Below, one piece after another: positions 1-12,449 of a DNA stretch of 64,000 nucleotides (the first letter of the stretch is position 1; every line of letters begins with the position of its first letter). Origin of the DNA: Blastomyces gilchristii SLH14081 (taxonomy: Eukaryota; Ascomycota; Eurotiomycetes; Onygenales; Ajellomycetaceae); NCBI RefSeq assembly GCF_000003855.2, contig NW_003101667.1, positions 593,012-657,011 on the forward strand, written 5' to 3'. The position numbers were made by a program, and so were the translations under genes. The notes below the pieces were generated by a model, which saw only the letters and a program-made list of their open reading frames with translations, was not told the origin of the DNA and searched no databases.

Positions 1-2599
1 TTCATTAATACTTCTCTGCTGATAATATTCAACTCTGATTATGAGATAGTTATTGAAGCTGATTTCTCTGACTATATCACAGAAGAAGCTATATTACAAT
101 ATGATAATAAAGATGTCTTATAATTATGTGTCTTCATGTCTAAGAGACTGAGTTTTGCTGAATGCAATTATGAGATCTATGATAAGAAACTTCTCATGAT
201 TATATACTGTCTAGAAGAGTGAGACTCTGAACTTCAAAGTATCTTCAAATTTGAGATAATCACAGATTATAAGAATCTCAAGCATTTTACAATCACTTAT
301 AAGTTTACTAAACATCAGATGCAATGATCTGAGCTATTAAGTCATTTTCATTTCACTATACACTATTACTTCAGCAGTCAGAACTTGATGACAGATGCTC
401 TCTCATGATAAGAGTAAGATATATTATTCAATATAACAGACACTCACTGAATAAATTAAGAGCATCAGCTCTTGAATCTGAAGATATTAGTTAATCAAGA
501 TGAAACAATGACTCATGACACTATACATACTTCTTTGATTAGAATACTCTCTCTCTGAATTACTACTAATATCTCAACTTCTTCTGAATCTACACTGAAT
601 GAATTGTGGCATACAACAGCTCAAGCTGATGAACTTCTTTAAGCACTCACTGAAGCAGTATATCAAGAAGCATCTCAGTTCTCTTCAGAACTCTGTATAA
701 GAACTGACATCTCAGAATGCTTAATCAATGATAATAACACTGTATAATTTCATGAGTGACATTGAGTCTCTCACTCTGAATTCTTACACACTTGAATAAT
801 GCAAGAGATGCATGATTCATGTATAACTGATTATTCAGATTGTGAATAACTGTATTAAATAATCTCTTAAGAGTTCTACTGATCTGAGATATTAAACAGT
901 ATCAGACACTTTATCTGAAACTGTAACTACTATTCTTCTATGATCTTATAAAAGAACTGTAGAAAAGATCTACTGAAATCACTCAATATCTCTGATAGAA
1001 TCTGATAAGATATAGTAATTGACTTCACTGTTAATCTCTCTAAGAGTAAGAGTTGTAAGAATGTTCTGATTATCATTGACTGATTGAGTAAAGATATAAT
1101 ATTGAAGTCTTGTAATAAGATGAACACTGAATAAGTCACTGAAGCCTTCTTACAGAGTTCATTCTATCAAATGCATGAATTGTCAAGATCTATTATATCT
1201 GACTGAGACTGTCAATTTGTGAGCACTCTCTGAACAAGAATCTGTCAGATTCTTAAGATCACATATTACTTATTAACTGCTTATCACTCTGAGACTGATG
1301 ATATATCAGAATAAACAATTCAGATAGTGAAGAATTATCTTTATAAGTTCTGTAACTATTTATAAGATGACTGATATAATCTTCTTCTACATGCTGAAGT
1401 CATCATCAATGACTGAGATGCTGTATCAACAGGTGTAAGCCTGTTTTTTCTTACACACAGATATCACATGAAAGTGTTGAATCTTCTAGAGATCACACAG
1501 TTCACATCAAATCTCTGCAGTCTGATTCAGATTGCTCATAATATAGTAATAAAGCTCTGAGATGCCTGTGACTGAGCAGAAGCCTTCATGATGAGTACTA
1601 AACAGAATTAAGAAGATCAAACTAATGTTCACTGAGATTCTACTAAGTAATATGAGATAGAAGACCTGATGTGATTGAATCTTAAGAATATATAAATCAC
1701 ACACTCATCTCATATACTGAATTATCACCATGTTAAATATAGAGTGATAGAAGTTCTAGACAGTCACAATTACTATCTTGACACATCATCAGAGATTTAC
1801 AATGTCTTTTATACAAGCTTACTCTGTCACACTGTCATCAATCTATTTCCTTCTCAACTGACTTCTGACTGACAGTCACCAGAGATCATAGAAGAAGATA
1901 ATGAACTTGAATGAGAGATAGAAGATATTCTTGATAGACTGACTGTGTAACCGTGTCTGAGACCAGGATCAGAATATTTGATAGTCTCATTACCACTTTG
2001 ACTGATCTCATTACACAGTTTTAAGATTATATAGTAGTCTCATACTGTCTCAGTGAGACTTACTGTCTACTCTTATCACATTTTTCAAATGAGATCATGA
2101 TTTTCACTTCTCAATTTAAATTATTTTTATTGCTTTAAATGACTTTAAATCTCATTTAAGTGTTACTAAAAAGTGTTACTTTTTAAAAAATTAAAAATAG
2201 GCTAAAAAAAACCTTAAAATGTCTAAAAATAGTAACTTTATGCCAAGAATGAGATTAAATGAGATCAAATGAGATCACTTTCTTATTTTTTCTAAGTCAT
2301 GATCTTATTTTGAGATATGATATATAGTCACTTTGCATGTTTTTTTTATGATTAGTCCCAGTGGGATTCACGCCAAGAAATGTATGAGACCAGATCAAAT
2401 GAGATCAAATGTGAAATTCATGATCTCAGCAGTCAGTCTAATTCTTGATGAGAGACTCTGCAGCCGCAGCTGACAATATCTTGTGAAATGAGTCAGCTAT
2501 GATCATCTGACCTGGACCTTAAGTTTCATATTATCTGAAACCGCGGCTCTTGATCAATAAGAACTACACATAATCTCACTTCAGAAAAGAAGAGACTAA
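1..2599 (+). pseudogene. gypsy1a pol: RNase H, integrase, chromodomain (dead)
   Basis: The reading begins inside RNase H, with a motif ending ADFSDY near base 60-75 and NYEIYDK near 168-188. It continues through ALS near 400, the integrase (H2C2 region about 800, core about 950-1330), and a chromodomain start that is split by MITE1 at 1935 and resumes at 2449. Many codons have become TGA, typically at tryptophan positions, with some TAA at glutamine positions. No long open frame survives. It was once the replication and integration part of a gypsy polyprotein and cannot be translated now. Confidence 0.85.
1935..2440 (+). mobile_element. MITE copy 1 (hAT-like, 506 bp)
   Basis: This non-autonomous DNA element begins TAGACTGACTG and ends CAGTCAGTCTA, an imperfect terminal inverted repeat. 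It is flanked by an 8-bp TSD, ATTCTTGA, at 1927-1934 and 2441-2448. It has no coding capacity. Its length is exactly that of copies 2, 3, 4 and 6. The insertion splits the gypsy1a chromodomain coding region. Confidence 0.93.
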
Positions 2600-2902
2600 T
2601 ATGATGAGCTGCGCCTGATTAATTATATAGACTATTTTATTACACTTCACAGATTTCTACTAAGACTTCAATTCTCAGTCACTGATTCTCTGCTGAGGCT
2701 CTGATTCTCAGTCACTAATTCTCAGTCAAAAACTCATGAAATTTCTATTCTTCCGCCTCGAAGCTTCACTGTATACATGTATAAATATTCACTTCAATCA
2801 CTGATTTCTGCACTTTCTCTTTCTTTTCCTTTTCTAATGTTTTTCACTTTGTTATATAAGACCTATATATTATACTGATCTATTCGGCGTAGGCCTCTTA
2901 CA
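2600..2902 (+). repeat. gypsy1a 3' LTR (303 bp)
   Basis: It aligns end to end with the LTRs of gypsy1c. The 5' TG has decayed to TA, and the 3' end is CTCTTACA. A purine-rich tract (AAAAGAAGAGACTAA) lies directly upstream, as expected of a polypurine tract. Confidence 0.88.
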
Positions 2903-3935
2903 TTTTATATGATATTTATATGTAAGAAAGAACAGACTTATATCTGTTGAAATAGCATTTCAGTTATTAATAGTGACTTCAGTATGTAGAAGAAGATTAT
3001 ATCAGTCATCTTATAAATAATTACAGAACTTATAAAGATAATTCTTCACTGTCTGAATTATTCATTCTGATATATTATCAGTCTCAGAGTGATAAGTAGT
3101 TGATAAGTAATATATAATCTTGAGAATCTGACAGATTCTTGTTCAGAGAGTGCTTATAAATTAATGATCTTAATCAGATATAATAGATCTCAGTAACTTA
3201 TACATCTGATAAAATGAACTCTGTAAGAAGACTTCAGTGACTTGTTCAGTATTTATCTTATTATAAGATTTCAATATTATATCTTTACTCAATCAGTCAA
3301 TGATGATCAGAATATTCTTATAACTCTTACTCTCAGAGAGATTGACAGTGAAATCAATGACTACATCTTATTAGATTCTATCAGAGATATTAAGTGATTT
3401 CAGTAGATCTTTTCTACAGTTCTTTCATAAGATGATAAAAGAATAATGATTACAGTTTCAGATAAAATATCTGATGCTGTTTAATATCTCAGATCAGTGG
3501 AACTCTTGAGAGATTATTTAATATAGTTATTCACAATCTGAATAATCAGTTATATGCAAATCATGTATCTCTTGCATTATTCAGATATGTAAGAGTTTGA
3601 AGTGAGAGACTCAGTATTACTTATGAAATTGCAGAGTGTTATTATCATTGATTGAGCATTCTGAGATGTTAATTCTCATACAGAGTTCTGAGGGAAATCA
3701 GAGTGCTTCTTGATATACTGTTTTAATGAGTGCTTAAAGAAGTTCATCAGCTTGAGCTGCTATATGCCATAATTTATTCAGTGTAGATTTGAGAGAAGTT
3801 AAGATATTAATAATGATTTGAAGAGAGAGTGTTCTAATTGAAGAAGTATATATAGTGTTATAAGTTATTATTTCATCTTGATTAACTAATATCTTCAGAT
3901 TCAAGAGATGATACTCTCAGTTCATTCAGTGAGTG
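2903..3935 (-). pseudogene. gypsy1b integrase fragment (dead)
   Basis: This is the reverse complement of the integrase and connection region found at about 14430-15475 in gypsy1c. It is heavily C-to-T/G-to-A decayed, with no open frame. It is the downstream half of the pol gene whose upstream half is at 24595-26600. Confidence 0.8.
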
Positions 3936-4102
3936 TATGATTCAAAGATTGCTTGAGTCAGTGTATAATTACAGGCGTACGCCAGCTTCTTATATATATT
4001 ATACTACATTAATTAGTGGCTACTATGACCTCTTTACATTTGTAAGCATATTCAGAAGTGACTGTGTTATTATTCAGTGATTATACATTCTTCTGAATTA
4101 CA
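3936..4102 (-). repeat. Z element 3' LTR
   Basis: It is 167 bp, matching 24428-24594 along its whole length with transition differences. The outer TG has mutated to TA. It adjoins the polypurine tract at 4103-4111 on the minus strand. Confidence 0.87.
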
Positions 4103-4561
4103 TTCTTTCTCATCAAATTCAGTTATACTTATATAATCATGATATAAGCTGCTCTCCGAGAAGCTTTCACTATTGTATATTACTTATTTACTAATATTTT
4201 CATTCTTTAATTATCATTTCTGTCATTATTATCATTGAATATCATTATCTTGTACAAGGTTTCTACTCTCTTCTCTTTTATTATATTCTTTTTAATCTAT
4301 TCATCTATTATATTATATGTGTTTCTAGTAATGACCTTCTGTTCTTATAATAAGTATTATCATAGTACTCATACTGAGCAGTTCATTAGCAGTAAGTATA
4401 ATATGTTATGAAATGTGATCAGAACTTGTTTTTCTTCTAACAATTATCAGAATGTATTATTATAAATAACATATCTTCTTCATCTTCTTATACATTCTTG
4501 ACTCTTTTCTTCTTAGTGAGCATCTGATTGTGTTTTCTAGCATGATTTTACATGAATACAG

Positions 4562-5640
4562 ATGCTGATTATTTTCATTCATATAGAATGTTTCTGTGTT
4601 AACAGATCTGTATCTGTTAATAATAGTGAACATCCCAATGTTGAATTATTAATCAATAACTTGAAGAATATGATAATGAAGAAATTGCCTGTGTTATGTG
4701 TGACTGAGTCTTCTGTGTCTCTCTCTACTTCTTCTGCGGCTGTTTCTCTCTCTGCTGTCTCTCTCAAATCTTCTACACTTGTCTCTGTGTCTGATTCTCC
4801 TGCTTCTGCTATCTCTGCTTCTGCTACTTCTGCTTCTGCTACTTCTGCTCCTGCTACTTCTGCTCTCTCTACCTTCATTACTTCTGCTGTTATTATCAGC
4901 TCTTCTCATTTCAAGAAGATATTGTGTAGACTTGATGAATCACATTTCTCAGTATATGTACTCTCACTCTTTTGATCAATCTCTAGAATTATTTATTGTA
5001 TGAAGATCATGTATAATATAACTATTTAAAGCTCAGTTATAAACACTGATTATTATGTTTATTTTAAATATTCATGATAAAATAATTATATATTTATATT
5101 AGAGAATTACTTCTCTCTTTAACAGTTTTAAAAGTATAAGTCTTTTCTTTTTTCATCTTCTCTTCTAACACTAATTTTTCTAGAGAAAATTGTTATGAGC
5201 TTTATTATATATGAAGTTATAATATCTACAGATATCAAGAAACTTTTTACAACTGTTAAATTCAATATTATAGATATATCTGCTCTAATAAATATCTTTG
5301 AAATGATAGATCTATATCAGCCAATTCTGTGATGTCTGTTATCTGACTTTGTAATACAGACAAAAGATATCTGTATTTTTAGAAATAGAAATATAGATGT
5401 TGTACTCTTTTATACTTACAGATATGAGACTCAGATATCTTATCTAAGATATTATTATAAGAATAAGCTGTTTATACACTGTGTTCTACTTTCTGTATTT
5501 CTCTGTGTCTCTCTCTCTCTTTCTGAGAAGCCTTGTATGTGTTGTAATTGTGTATACAATTCTAAGGTCAGCAGGTGTTCATTTGATAACTATTCTTGTC
5601 ACTGATTTTGCAGTTTCATATGCTAACAATGATTCTTAGT
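4562..5640 (+). pseudogene. Possible additional ORF antisense to Z pol
   Basis: Plus frame 2 shows two notable pieces. One is an open stretch of 137 codons (4562-4975) with a Ser/Ala/Thr-rich middle. The other, in the same frame, is a cysteine cluster at about 5525-5590, reading KPCMCCNCVYN then SRCSF, followed by CH-stop-FCSFIC where the stop is a TGA. Extra ORFs between integrase and the 3' LTR are known in several gypsy lineages, some antisense, and this placement fits. I do not recognise the protein. The Ser/Ala/Thr part could be a simple-repeat artefact, and no functional claim is made. Confidence 0.35.
4700..4885. repeat. Low-complexity CTTCTGCTA-type repeat
   Basis: Degenerate tandem copies of CTTCTGCTA/CTTCTGCTC make every frame repetitive: Ser-Ala-Thr on plus, Ala-Glu-Val or Arg-Ser on minus. 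This explains the several overlapping open readings here, so at most one can be real. Confidence 0.8.
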
Positions 5641-7445
5641 TACTTATCAGAGATCATTTTAATCTCTGAAGATGATAATATCAATGAGACTACTCTCTTT
5701 CATCTTCAAGCTTCTTCTGTTATTTTCTCTCTCTTCTCTGCAGAGAGGATTGTATGCACACTGAGTTATAAGTATTCAGTTTCAGATAACTTCTGTTATT
5801 GTTTATTCCGTTCTGTATTCTCTTCTTCTTTAGTTTCTTCTGTCTCTACTCTCTCTATCTTGACTTCTGATTCTGCAGATTGTGTGCTCTTCTTTAATTT
5901 TTCTACACACATGTGTACACATTTCTATATTAGCATTTCAGTCAATCTTGTGATAAATGACATTAATATTGTATACAGAGTGATAGAGAAATTGAAGATA
6001 TATACAGTATTATTATAAGAGCAGCTTACAGCTCTTGAAATTCTTACAGATTTCAAGTTTTGAGATTTTCTTTGTTTTTGATGTTTTTCAGATGACATGG
6101 TGTTGAAAATAGATTAAACACGTGATATATGAAAATAAATGAGATATGTATGATAATATTTGTCTTTTTACAGCTGACTCTTATAGTTAATGATTAATTC
6201 ATTATCTCTTTTCTTTTCTTACACTTTTTCTTTATCTGCTAGTCACTACTCTTATATGATTCTCATATAATACAGTATTCAGTGACTAGGTTTGACAACT
6301 TTTATCTTGTAATTCTGTCTTGTGTATTATACTGTCGCTTTTCATTCACTTAGATTACTACAGTGAATGACTTATTGAAACTAATCTTATCTGATCTCTG
6401 AGCATTCTTGAAGATTGAGATAACTTAGTCTTATATATCTGTAAATGTTTCAGATGCTTTATTCTCTGTTGTCTCTGTAATTAACCTAATGTAAACAGTT
6501 AAATTTAACTCTGAATCTCTTTTTCTTCTGTAATCTGACTCATATGTAAGTCTGCTACTTTGAGACTGCTCTTTATCATATTGCATCTACTATCTATAGT
6601 GTGTTATTATACAATCAGCTATAGTCTTATTACTTATTAAAGTGTGATGTTTATCTGATTTCTTCATTACTTTTCATTCTTTTCTCATAATTGTGAAAAG
6701 ATCAGAATAAGTGAGATCATCTGATTTATAAGTATCTATGATTTCTCTTACTTTGTAAGACTTTTCAATTATAAGTCTCTTCTTTTTCAACACTGATAAT
6801 AGTGCTGTGAATAATTATAATCTGCTCAGATCTTACATCTTTATCTCTATAAGATATGAATCATTTATTAAGTTGTGTAAGATCTGTCTCTCTGATTCTT
6901 TCAATGCATATATTCTCAGAGAATGTGATTTAAGTATTTTATAGAGCTAAAATTATCTAGATTGAAACTTCTCAGAACTCTTATTATGTACAAGAACTCA
7001 CATTCTTATCTTGAGACTTGATTTCTTTACTAGTGAGTCTTGTATTCTTTTTAATTGAATTACTCAGTTCAGAAGTAACTTATTAGCTTTTATATATATA
7101 TGACTGATCTCTTTCAATCTTGATTCTGTGTCTATGACTGCTGCATCTGCAACTGCTATGACTGTTGCATTCACAACTGCTATTTTCTCTCTCATCTTTT
7201 TCAAAGCATTTTCTGAGATGCGCGGATGCAATTCATACAACAGATAGAATAGTGAATACTTAGAGACTACATGCTGTTAAATCTGTGTGACTAATAGCAC
7301 CTATCTGAGATATTCATCTCATAGACTTGTAGAATTGTTCACTAGATATTTCATCAGCATATTATTCAGAATTTCATTCAAGTATTTCATCTTTTCATTT
7401 ATTCATGAGTGATATAATGTTGTTCTACAATATTCTATCTATAAC

Positions 7446-7951
7446 TAGACTGGCCGCCGGGACCATGAATTTCACATTGGGTCTTATTTGGTCTGATCTC
7501 ATACATTTCTTGGCGTGAATGCCGCTGGGACTAGTCATTAAAAAAACATGCAAAGTGACTATATATCAAATCTCAAAATGAAACCATGACTTGAAAAAAA
7601 TGAGAAAGTGATCTCATTTGATCCCATTTAGTTTCATTCTTGGCATAAAGTTACTATTTTTAGACATTTTAAGGTTTTTTTTAGACTATTTTTAATTTTT
7701 TAAAAAGTAACGCTTTTTGGTAATGCTCAAATGAGATTTAAAGTCATTTAAGACAATAAAAATATTTTAAATTGAGAAGTGAAAATCATGGTCTCATTTG
7801 GAAAATGTGACAAGGGTAGACAGTAAGTCTCACTGAGACAGTATGAGACTACTATCTAATGTTAAAACTGTGTAATGGGATCAGTTGAATTGGTAATAAA
7901 ACTATCAAAAATTCTGGTCCTGGTCTCAGACACGGTCACACGGTCAGTCTA
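7446..7951 (-). mobile_element. MITE copy 2 (hAT-like, 506 bp)
   Basis: Reverse orientation: it begins TAGACTGGCCGCCGGGACC and ends GGTCAGTCTA. The 8-bp TSD is TCTATAAC (7438-7445) versus TTTATAAC (7952-7959), differing by one transition. It is inserted in the integrase region of the Z element. Confidence 0.93.
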
Positions 7952-8562
7952 TTTATAACTGACTTACAAAATATCTCATCACTTCTTCTATGAGATTTGC
8001 ACTGATATCAGTTAGAATCTCATGCAGTATTTCATAGTTGATATAGATCTTATTATGTAAGAACTTCATCACTATCTTCTCAGTTGTCTCTGAAACTGCT
8101 TTTATAACTGATCAGTCAGTAGTGTAGTCAATAGCAGTGATTATTCAATAATTTTCATTTGATATTCATAATAATATATCTATGAGATTCACTTCTCATC
8201 ATTTAAACAGTTGTATTGTACATTTCATCTGATATTATACTTTCTCATATTCTAACTCTTTCTTAGATTCTTTTGTGACCTGATAATTCAGACACTTGTG
8301 GGTGATATCTGAATGTTCTCAGTCATGCTTAATCAGTATACTCTTGATTCAAGTACACTCATGAGTTCAGAGCTTTCTAAGTGACTGAATTTCTTGTATA
8401 TATGAGTCACCAAGTTATGTTTAAATAAATGTTTCAGATAGAAAGCTTCTGCAAATTTTAGATTACAGTAAAATATAATATTGTTTTTCAATTTTCTCAG
8501 CTTGAAGTTCAGAAGCATCTCTTCTACTACTTTTATAAGATACTTATCATCTAATATCTTAC
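7952..8562 (-). pseudogene. Z element integrase, N-terminal part (dead)
   Basis: On the minus strand, 8333-8587 is an open stretch resembling the gypsy integrase zinc (H2C2) region. It has a His-rich segment followed by ESRVYW and, after TGA stops, a catalytic-core-like stretch toward 7960. The sequence is cut by MITE2 at 7951 and upstream by LINE A at about 8563. RNase H and RT of the same pol continue beyond LINE A at 20053-21478. Function is lost. Confidence 0.65.
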
Positions 8563-8622
8563 TATTATTATTACTATTATTCTTCAATTATAGATGTATA
8601 CAGTCAGAGACTATGACATCTA

Positions 8623-8645
8623 CCTGAGAACCTTTAGTTCTCAGG
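8623..8645. other. LINE A 3' UTR hairpin
   Basis: CCTGAGAACCTTTAGTTCTCAGG is a near-perfect stem-loop in the 3' UTR. It is also present in LINE B (29248-29269) and LINE C (53425-53447). Confidence 0.7.
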
Positions 8646-8942
8646 GTTTTTCCTATATCTATAGAGTCAACTATTATACATTTATCAATTTCAGATATGC
8701 AAAATCAGAAAATTGCAGCTCAGAATACAAAAACTGTTTACAAATTGCAGTATTTCAACACCTTCTGATACTTTGAAATCATTTGAAAATATCATGACAA
8801 AGGAAAAGAGAACATAGTCTTAAAGATAGACACATTAAATAGATAGATAGAAAAGAACAGAAGGAAACAAGTACAGTAAAGAGAGACTATAATAAAATAA
8901 AATTATTAAAAGATAGTGTATAGCTGTTTTAACAGACTATAT

Positions 8943-10694
8943 CTAATCAATTTCCGCCTCTTCATATTCAGATACTTCTGAATTCAGCCATTTTCTTATA
9001 GCTGCTTGAGTTTCTGATAGAAAGTCTATTATGTATTTAATTCCTGTCTCAGTTGAGAATAAGAACCTCATATTTAATTGATTTAAATCATACTTCTTCT
9101 TTAATCTGACTCTGAGACTATTGTATAATGCACAATGCATTACAATATGCTCAGGATTTTCATTCACATTGCAGAATGAGCACTCTGTTGAATCAAATCT
9201 ATCATCAAATCTTTGTATATAGGATTTGAAATAACCATGTCCTAGTTTCAGCTGAATTATAGATGAGAATATTTTCTTTTTACATTTAATTGAACAAGAT
9301 TTCCACTTTGGTTTTGTCTCAAATCTTGAATAATGTATGCTCTTCTTTTGTTTCTGCCAGCTTTCATTTCACTTGTTTAAACAAGATTCTTTTATCTTTC
9401 TCTTTATGAAAGATCAGGACCCTGTTTTTTGAATAGATCTGCTTAATTCTGAACCCTTTTTTGCAGCTGAATCAGCCAATTCATTGCCATGAATATTTAT
9501 ATGAGCAGGAATTCAATGCAGATAAATTATCAGTTTTGATGTTCTTCTCTTTTGAATTTTCAAAACAGAGTTTAAAATCAGTTCAAGATTCATTTAATCA
9601 TTATGAATCTGACTATTTCTAAGTCTTTTTAAAGCAGCTTGACTATCAGAGAATATCCATGCCTCTTTCACACTATTTCCTCTTTTATGAGATTTTATTT
9701 CAATGAGTTTGAAAGCTTTCACTATTGCAAATAGTTCAGCATCAAAGACTTCAGATTCACAGTCTAAATTCCAGAAATCTGAGATAAAATTGATATTATC
9801 TTCAGTATAAGCAATGTCTGCGCCTAATCTATTCAAATTCTCATTTTTTGAGCCATCTGAGTAAATCAGAATAGAGTCTTTTATATTGATTGTAGAGATC
9901 TTCTTCAAATACTGTTCATATTCTCTCTCTTTAGATAGTTCACTTATTTGTAAGTCTATGAGAGATTCCAGCTTTTCTCTTTAGAGAGATATCTTCTCAT
10001 GATCAATTTTCTCAACATTTAATGAAGAAAATTGATTCTTAATAAGTGAATATAGTCTATACAGTTGAGAGGGCATTTTCTTTAAAGCATTATTCTCATT
10101 TCAATCAAGAAATCTATTTCAATTCAGTTCATTTCCTGAGTTAACTGATGAAAATGAAGAAGAGACTCTTTCTCTGATTATATGATTTAAGCTCATCTTC
10201 ATGACTCTCAGAGCATAGTTCATACAGGCCTTTTCAAATTGAATAGCAGAAGGTGAAATTGAAGCTTCAATTTTCATTGCTTTAATAGAAGATGATTTGA
10301 ATGCTTTCAGAATTCTTCTCAAAGCTCTGTTTTGTAGACTTTGAAAGAGTTCAGTGAAGTTATCTTGATTGTTTCATCAAACTTGAACTTCATAATCAGC
10401 TACTGAGGTAATACAGGCTATGTATAACTGTCTCATAGCCTGAAAGAATAGACCTCTCTCAGTATTTGATAGTCTGATTATACTATTCAGTAGTCTCTCT
10501 GTCTTGATGATTCTTTATTGAATATGATATTTAAAATTCAACTTGAAGTTTAACCATACTCCTAGCCATTTGACATTCAAACTGAGTTTAATCTCTTTAT
10601 TCAAAAGTGTTAGACTTGGTTCTTTCTCATTAAATCTGGGAAAAAAGTGAATTAACTCAGTTTTATTCATATCAAATTGAATTAGATTGATATC
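8943..10694 (-). pseudogene. LINE A ORF2, 3' half: RT end, RNase H, zinc finger
   Basis: In minus orientation this holds the RT thumb region, an RNase H domain (IYSDGSK near 9850, AELFAI near 9730, FSDSQAAL near 9640) and a C-terminal C-x2-C-x7-H-x4-C-type finger near 9130-9180. The stop is TAG at 8943-8945. In-frame stops include TGA at tryptophan positions near 9370 and 9510. The first half of the gene continues at 16390-18583 beyond gypsy1c. The frame is consistent from 10322 down, so it decayed by point mutation rather than indels. Confidence 0.88.
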
Positions 10695-10970
10695 TGTGGC
10701 GGGCTGCGCCCGATCAATCATATAGACTATTCCGTACACTTCATAGATTCCTACCGCCCCATTCCCGATCGCCGATCCTCGGCCGCTACGAACATGTGTA
10801 TATTCTTCTGCCCCGAAGCACCACCGCGTACACCACCACATACACATATAAATATCCACTTCAATCACTGATTCTTGTACTTTCTCTTTCTTTCCTTCTC
10901 TAATGTTTTTCTCTTTGTTATATAAGATCTATCAATATAATACCAATCTATTCAGTGTAGGCCTCTTACA
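10695..10970 (+). repeat. gypsy1c 5' LTR (276 bp)
   Basis: It starts TGTGGCGGGCTGCGCC and ends CTCTTACA. It is strikingly rich in CpG and CpC compared with its partner LTR and the rest of the element, so it seems to have largely escaped the decay. Confidence 0.93.
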
Positions 10971-11070
10971 CTAGAAAAATGTTCATTGTCTTCTTATTAG
11001 AAATAATTATCCATGCATTATCTTCTCATTAGAAACAATTATTCATCAAGAGATATTCAAACATGTAACA

Positions 11071-12449
11071 ATGCATAAGAAAGAGAAACAATTAGTTAAA
11101 GCAGACACTGAGTTCTCAGATAGAAGCTTGCTTATCAGTTACTCTGACTCTGTAACAAGATCTTATAAAGAGAGTAAGATCTTACAAGAGAATATCAGTG
11201 AAAGACTCAAGAGTCCTGACACTCAGACATATGAGATATTCATACAATTACACATTCAACAATTGATAACCATGTCTAATGATAATATGAGAGAACTCTC
11301 AAACATGAGCATAGAAGTGATATCACAGTGACTCTGAGCAATGTTGAAATTCCAACAGCAATAAATAGCTGATATGCATGCAACTTAACAATATCAATAT
11401 AAAGAGATTCAATGATTATCATAACAAGGAACTCAGACAATTCTAACATCTACAGAATCAAATATAAATGCACTGAAAGAATGCTTAGATGCTTCTGCAT
11501 ATTTCAATGCTTTCAATCTCACTCTCTACTCATCATGGAGGATGGAAATGCTCATGAAACTGAGTGTGAATGAAGATGTCATTGGTTCACTAATCAATCA
11601 AGGTTGATATATCAATGAATGATTGAAGGATCACATGAAACAGAAGTTCTATTCATGGATGAAAGCATGCAAATCAGCATTATGAATGCCTGATAACATT
11701 ATCAAATATCTTGATATTCTGTTCTGAGACACTGCTATGCAACAGAAAGCATTAGATTGATTACAGAGCATCTGACAGAGAAACACTTCTCTTACAACAT
11801 TCATTCCTGACTTCAACATCAAAATTCTAGAAGCAGGGGATCAATCTTGAGAGAATTGAATGAAGATTAGTATACTTAAGAAGACATTAACTTTTGAACT
11901 CTTACAGACTCTTGTAAATGTAGATGAAGACCAGACTTATGAAGACTTCTGCACACAGCTTCAGATATTGAATGATTATCTTATCAAGCTCAAGAGTATA
12001 CAGAATAGTAACAGAAGATGTTACATCTCAGCAACTCATATATCTGTACTGAAGAATAACAATAATGCAGATGTTATAAATTGAGTAGACTTGAATATCT
12101 ATGCATAGACAAGGGTCTTCAACATCTGAACAGGCTTTCAAGTTTCTGAGATCACTTTCAAAGAAGTCACTGATTGATATCAATAAGAAGTATACATCAA
12201 CTGTAATCAATCAGAGCACATTGCTTTCAACTGTTAATCAACCTATGTATCTTCTCAATTGAGAGAAAGATCAGTATCTTCTTATTCAAAAGATGAATCA
12301 GCATCTGTCTGCATCAATCACATTACAGTGAAGAAAGATTCAGAAGATAACTATGAGAATATCTCAGTGAAACAGGGAAAAGATTAGCTTCTGTTTAAAT
12401 TTACAAACAGAAGCTTGAAGAGATTGAATGATAACAATTTGAAGAGAAA
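11071..12449 (+). pseudogene. gypsy1c gag (dead)
   Basis: The gag reading starts at ATG 11071 with a Lys/Glu/Ser-rich segment. It runs through a capsid-like region (11480-11850, YFNAFNLTLYSSW near 11500) to a zinc knuckle at 12191-12232, pattern C-x2-C-x4-H-x4-C with the first Cys changed to Tyr. It is broken by TGA stops, the first at 11329-11331. It would have packaged the element RNA. pol starts one frame back at 12450, either a -1 programmed shift or an indel. Confidence 0.8.

Larger units (their letters stand above)
1..2902 (+). mobile_element. Ty3/gypsy element gypsy1a, 3' part
   Basis: This is the 3' part of a chromovirus-type Ty3/gypsy retrotransposon, the same family as gypsy1c (10695-16384). 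From left to right it carries decayed RNase H, integrase, a chromodomain remnant and a 3' LTR. At 2903 the sequence switches abruptly to the integrase of an oppositely oriented gypsy1 copy, so gypsy1a inserted into gypsy1b. Its 5' part lies left of the window. MITE1 interrupts it at 1935-2440. Confidence 0.9.
4103..7445. other. Z element downstream region, mostly non-coding now
   Basis: AT-rich decayed sequence lies between the Z integrase and its 3' LTR. The integrase C-terminus should lie in the right-hand part on the minus strand, but I cannot follow it with confidence below about 7300. The left part holds the antisense reading described separately. There are no RNA genes and no other coding signal I can support. 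Confidence 0.5.

Noticed and set aside
4579..5003. Arg/Ser-repeat, Ala/Glu-repeat and poly-Leu proteins on both strands
   Set aside because: All are frames of one degenerate CTTCTGCTA simple repeat. At most the plus-frame reading that continues toward the Cys cluster deserves attention.
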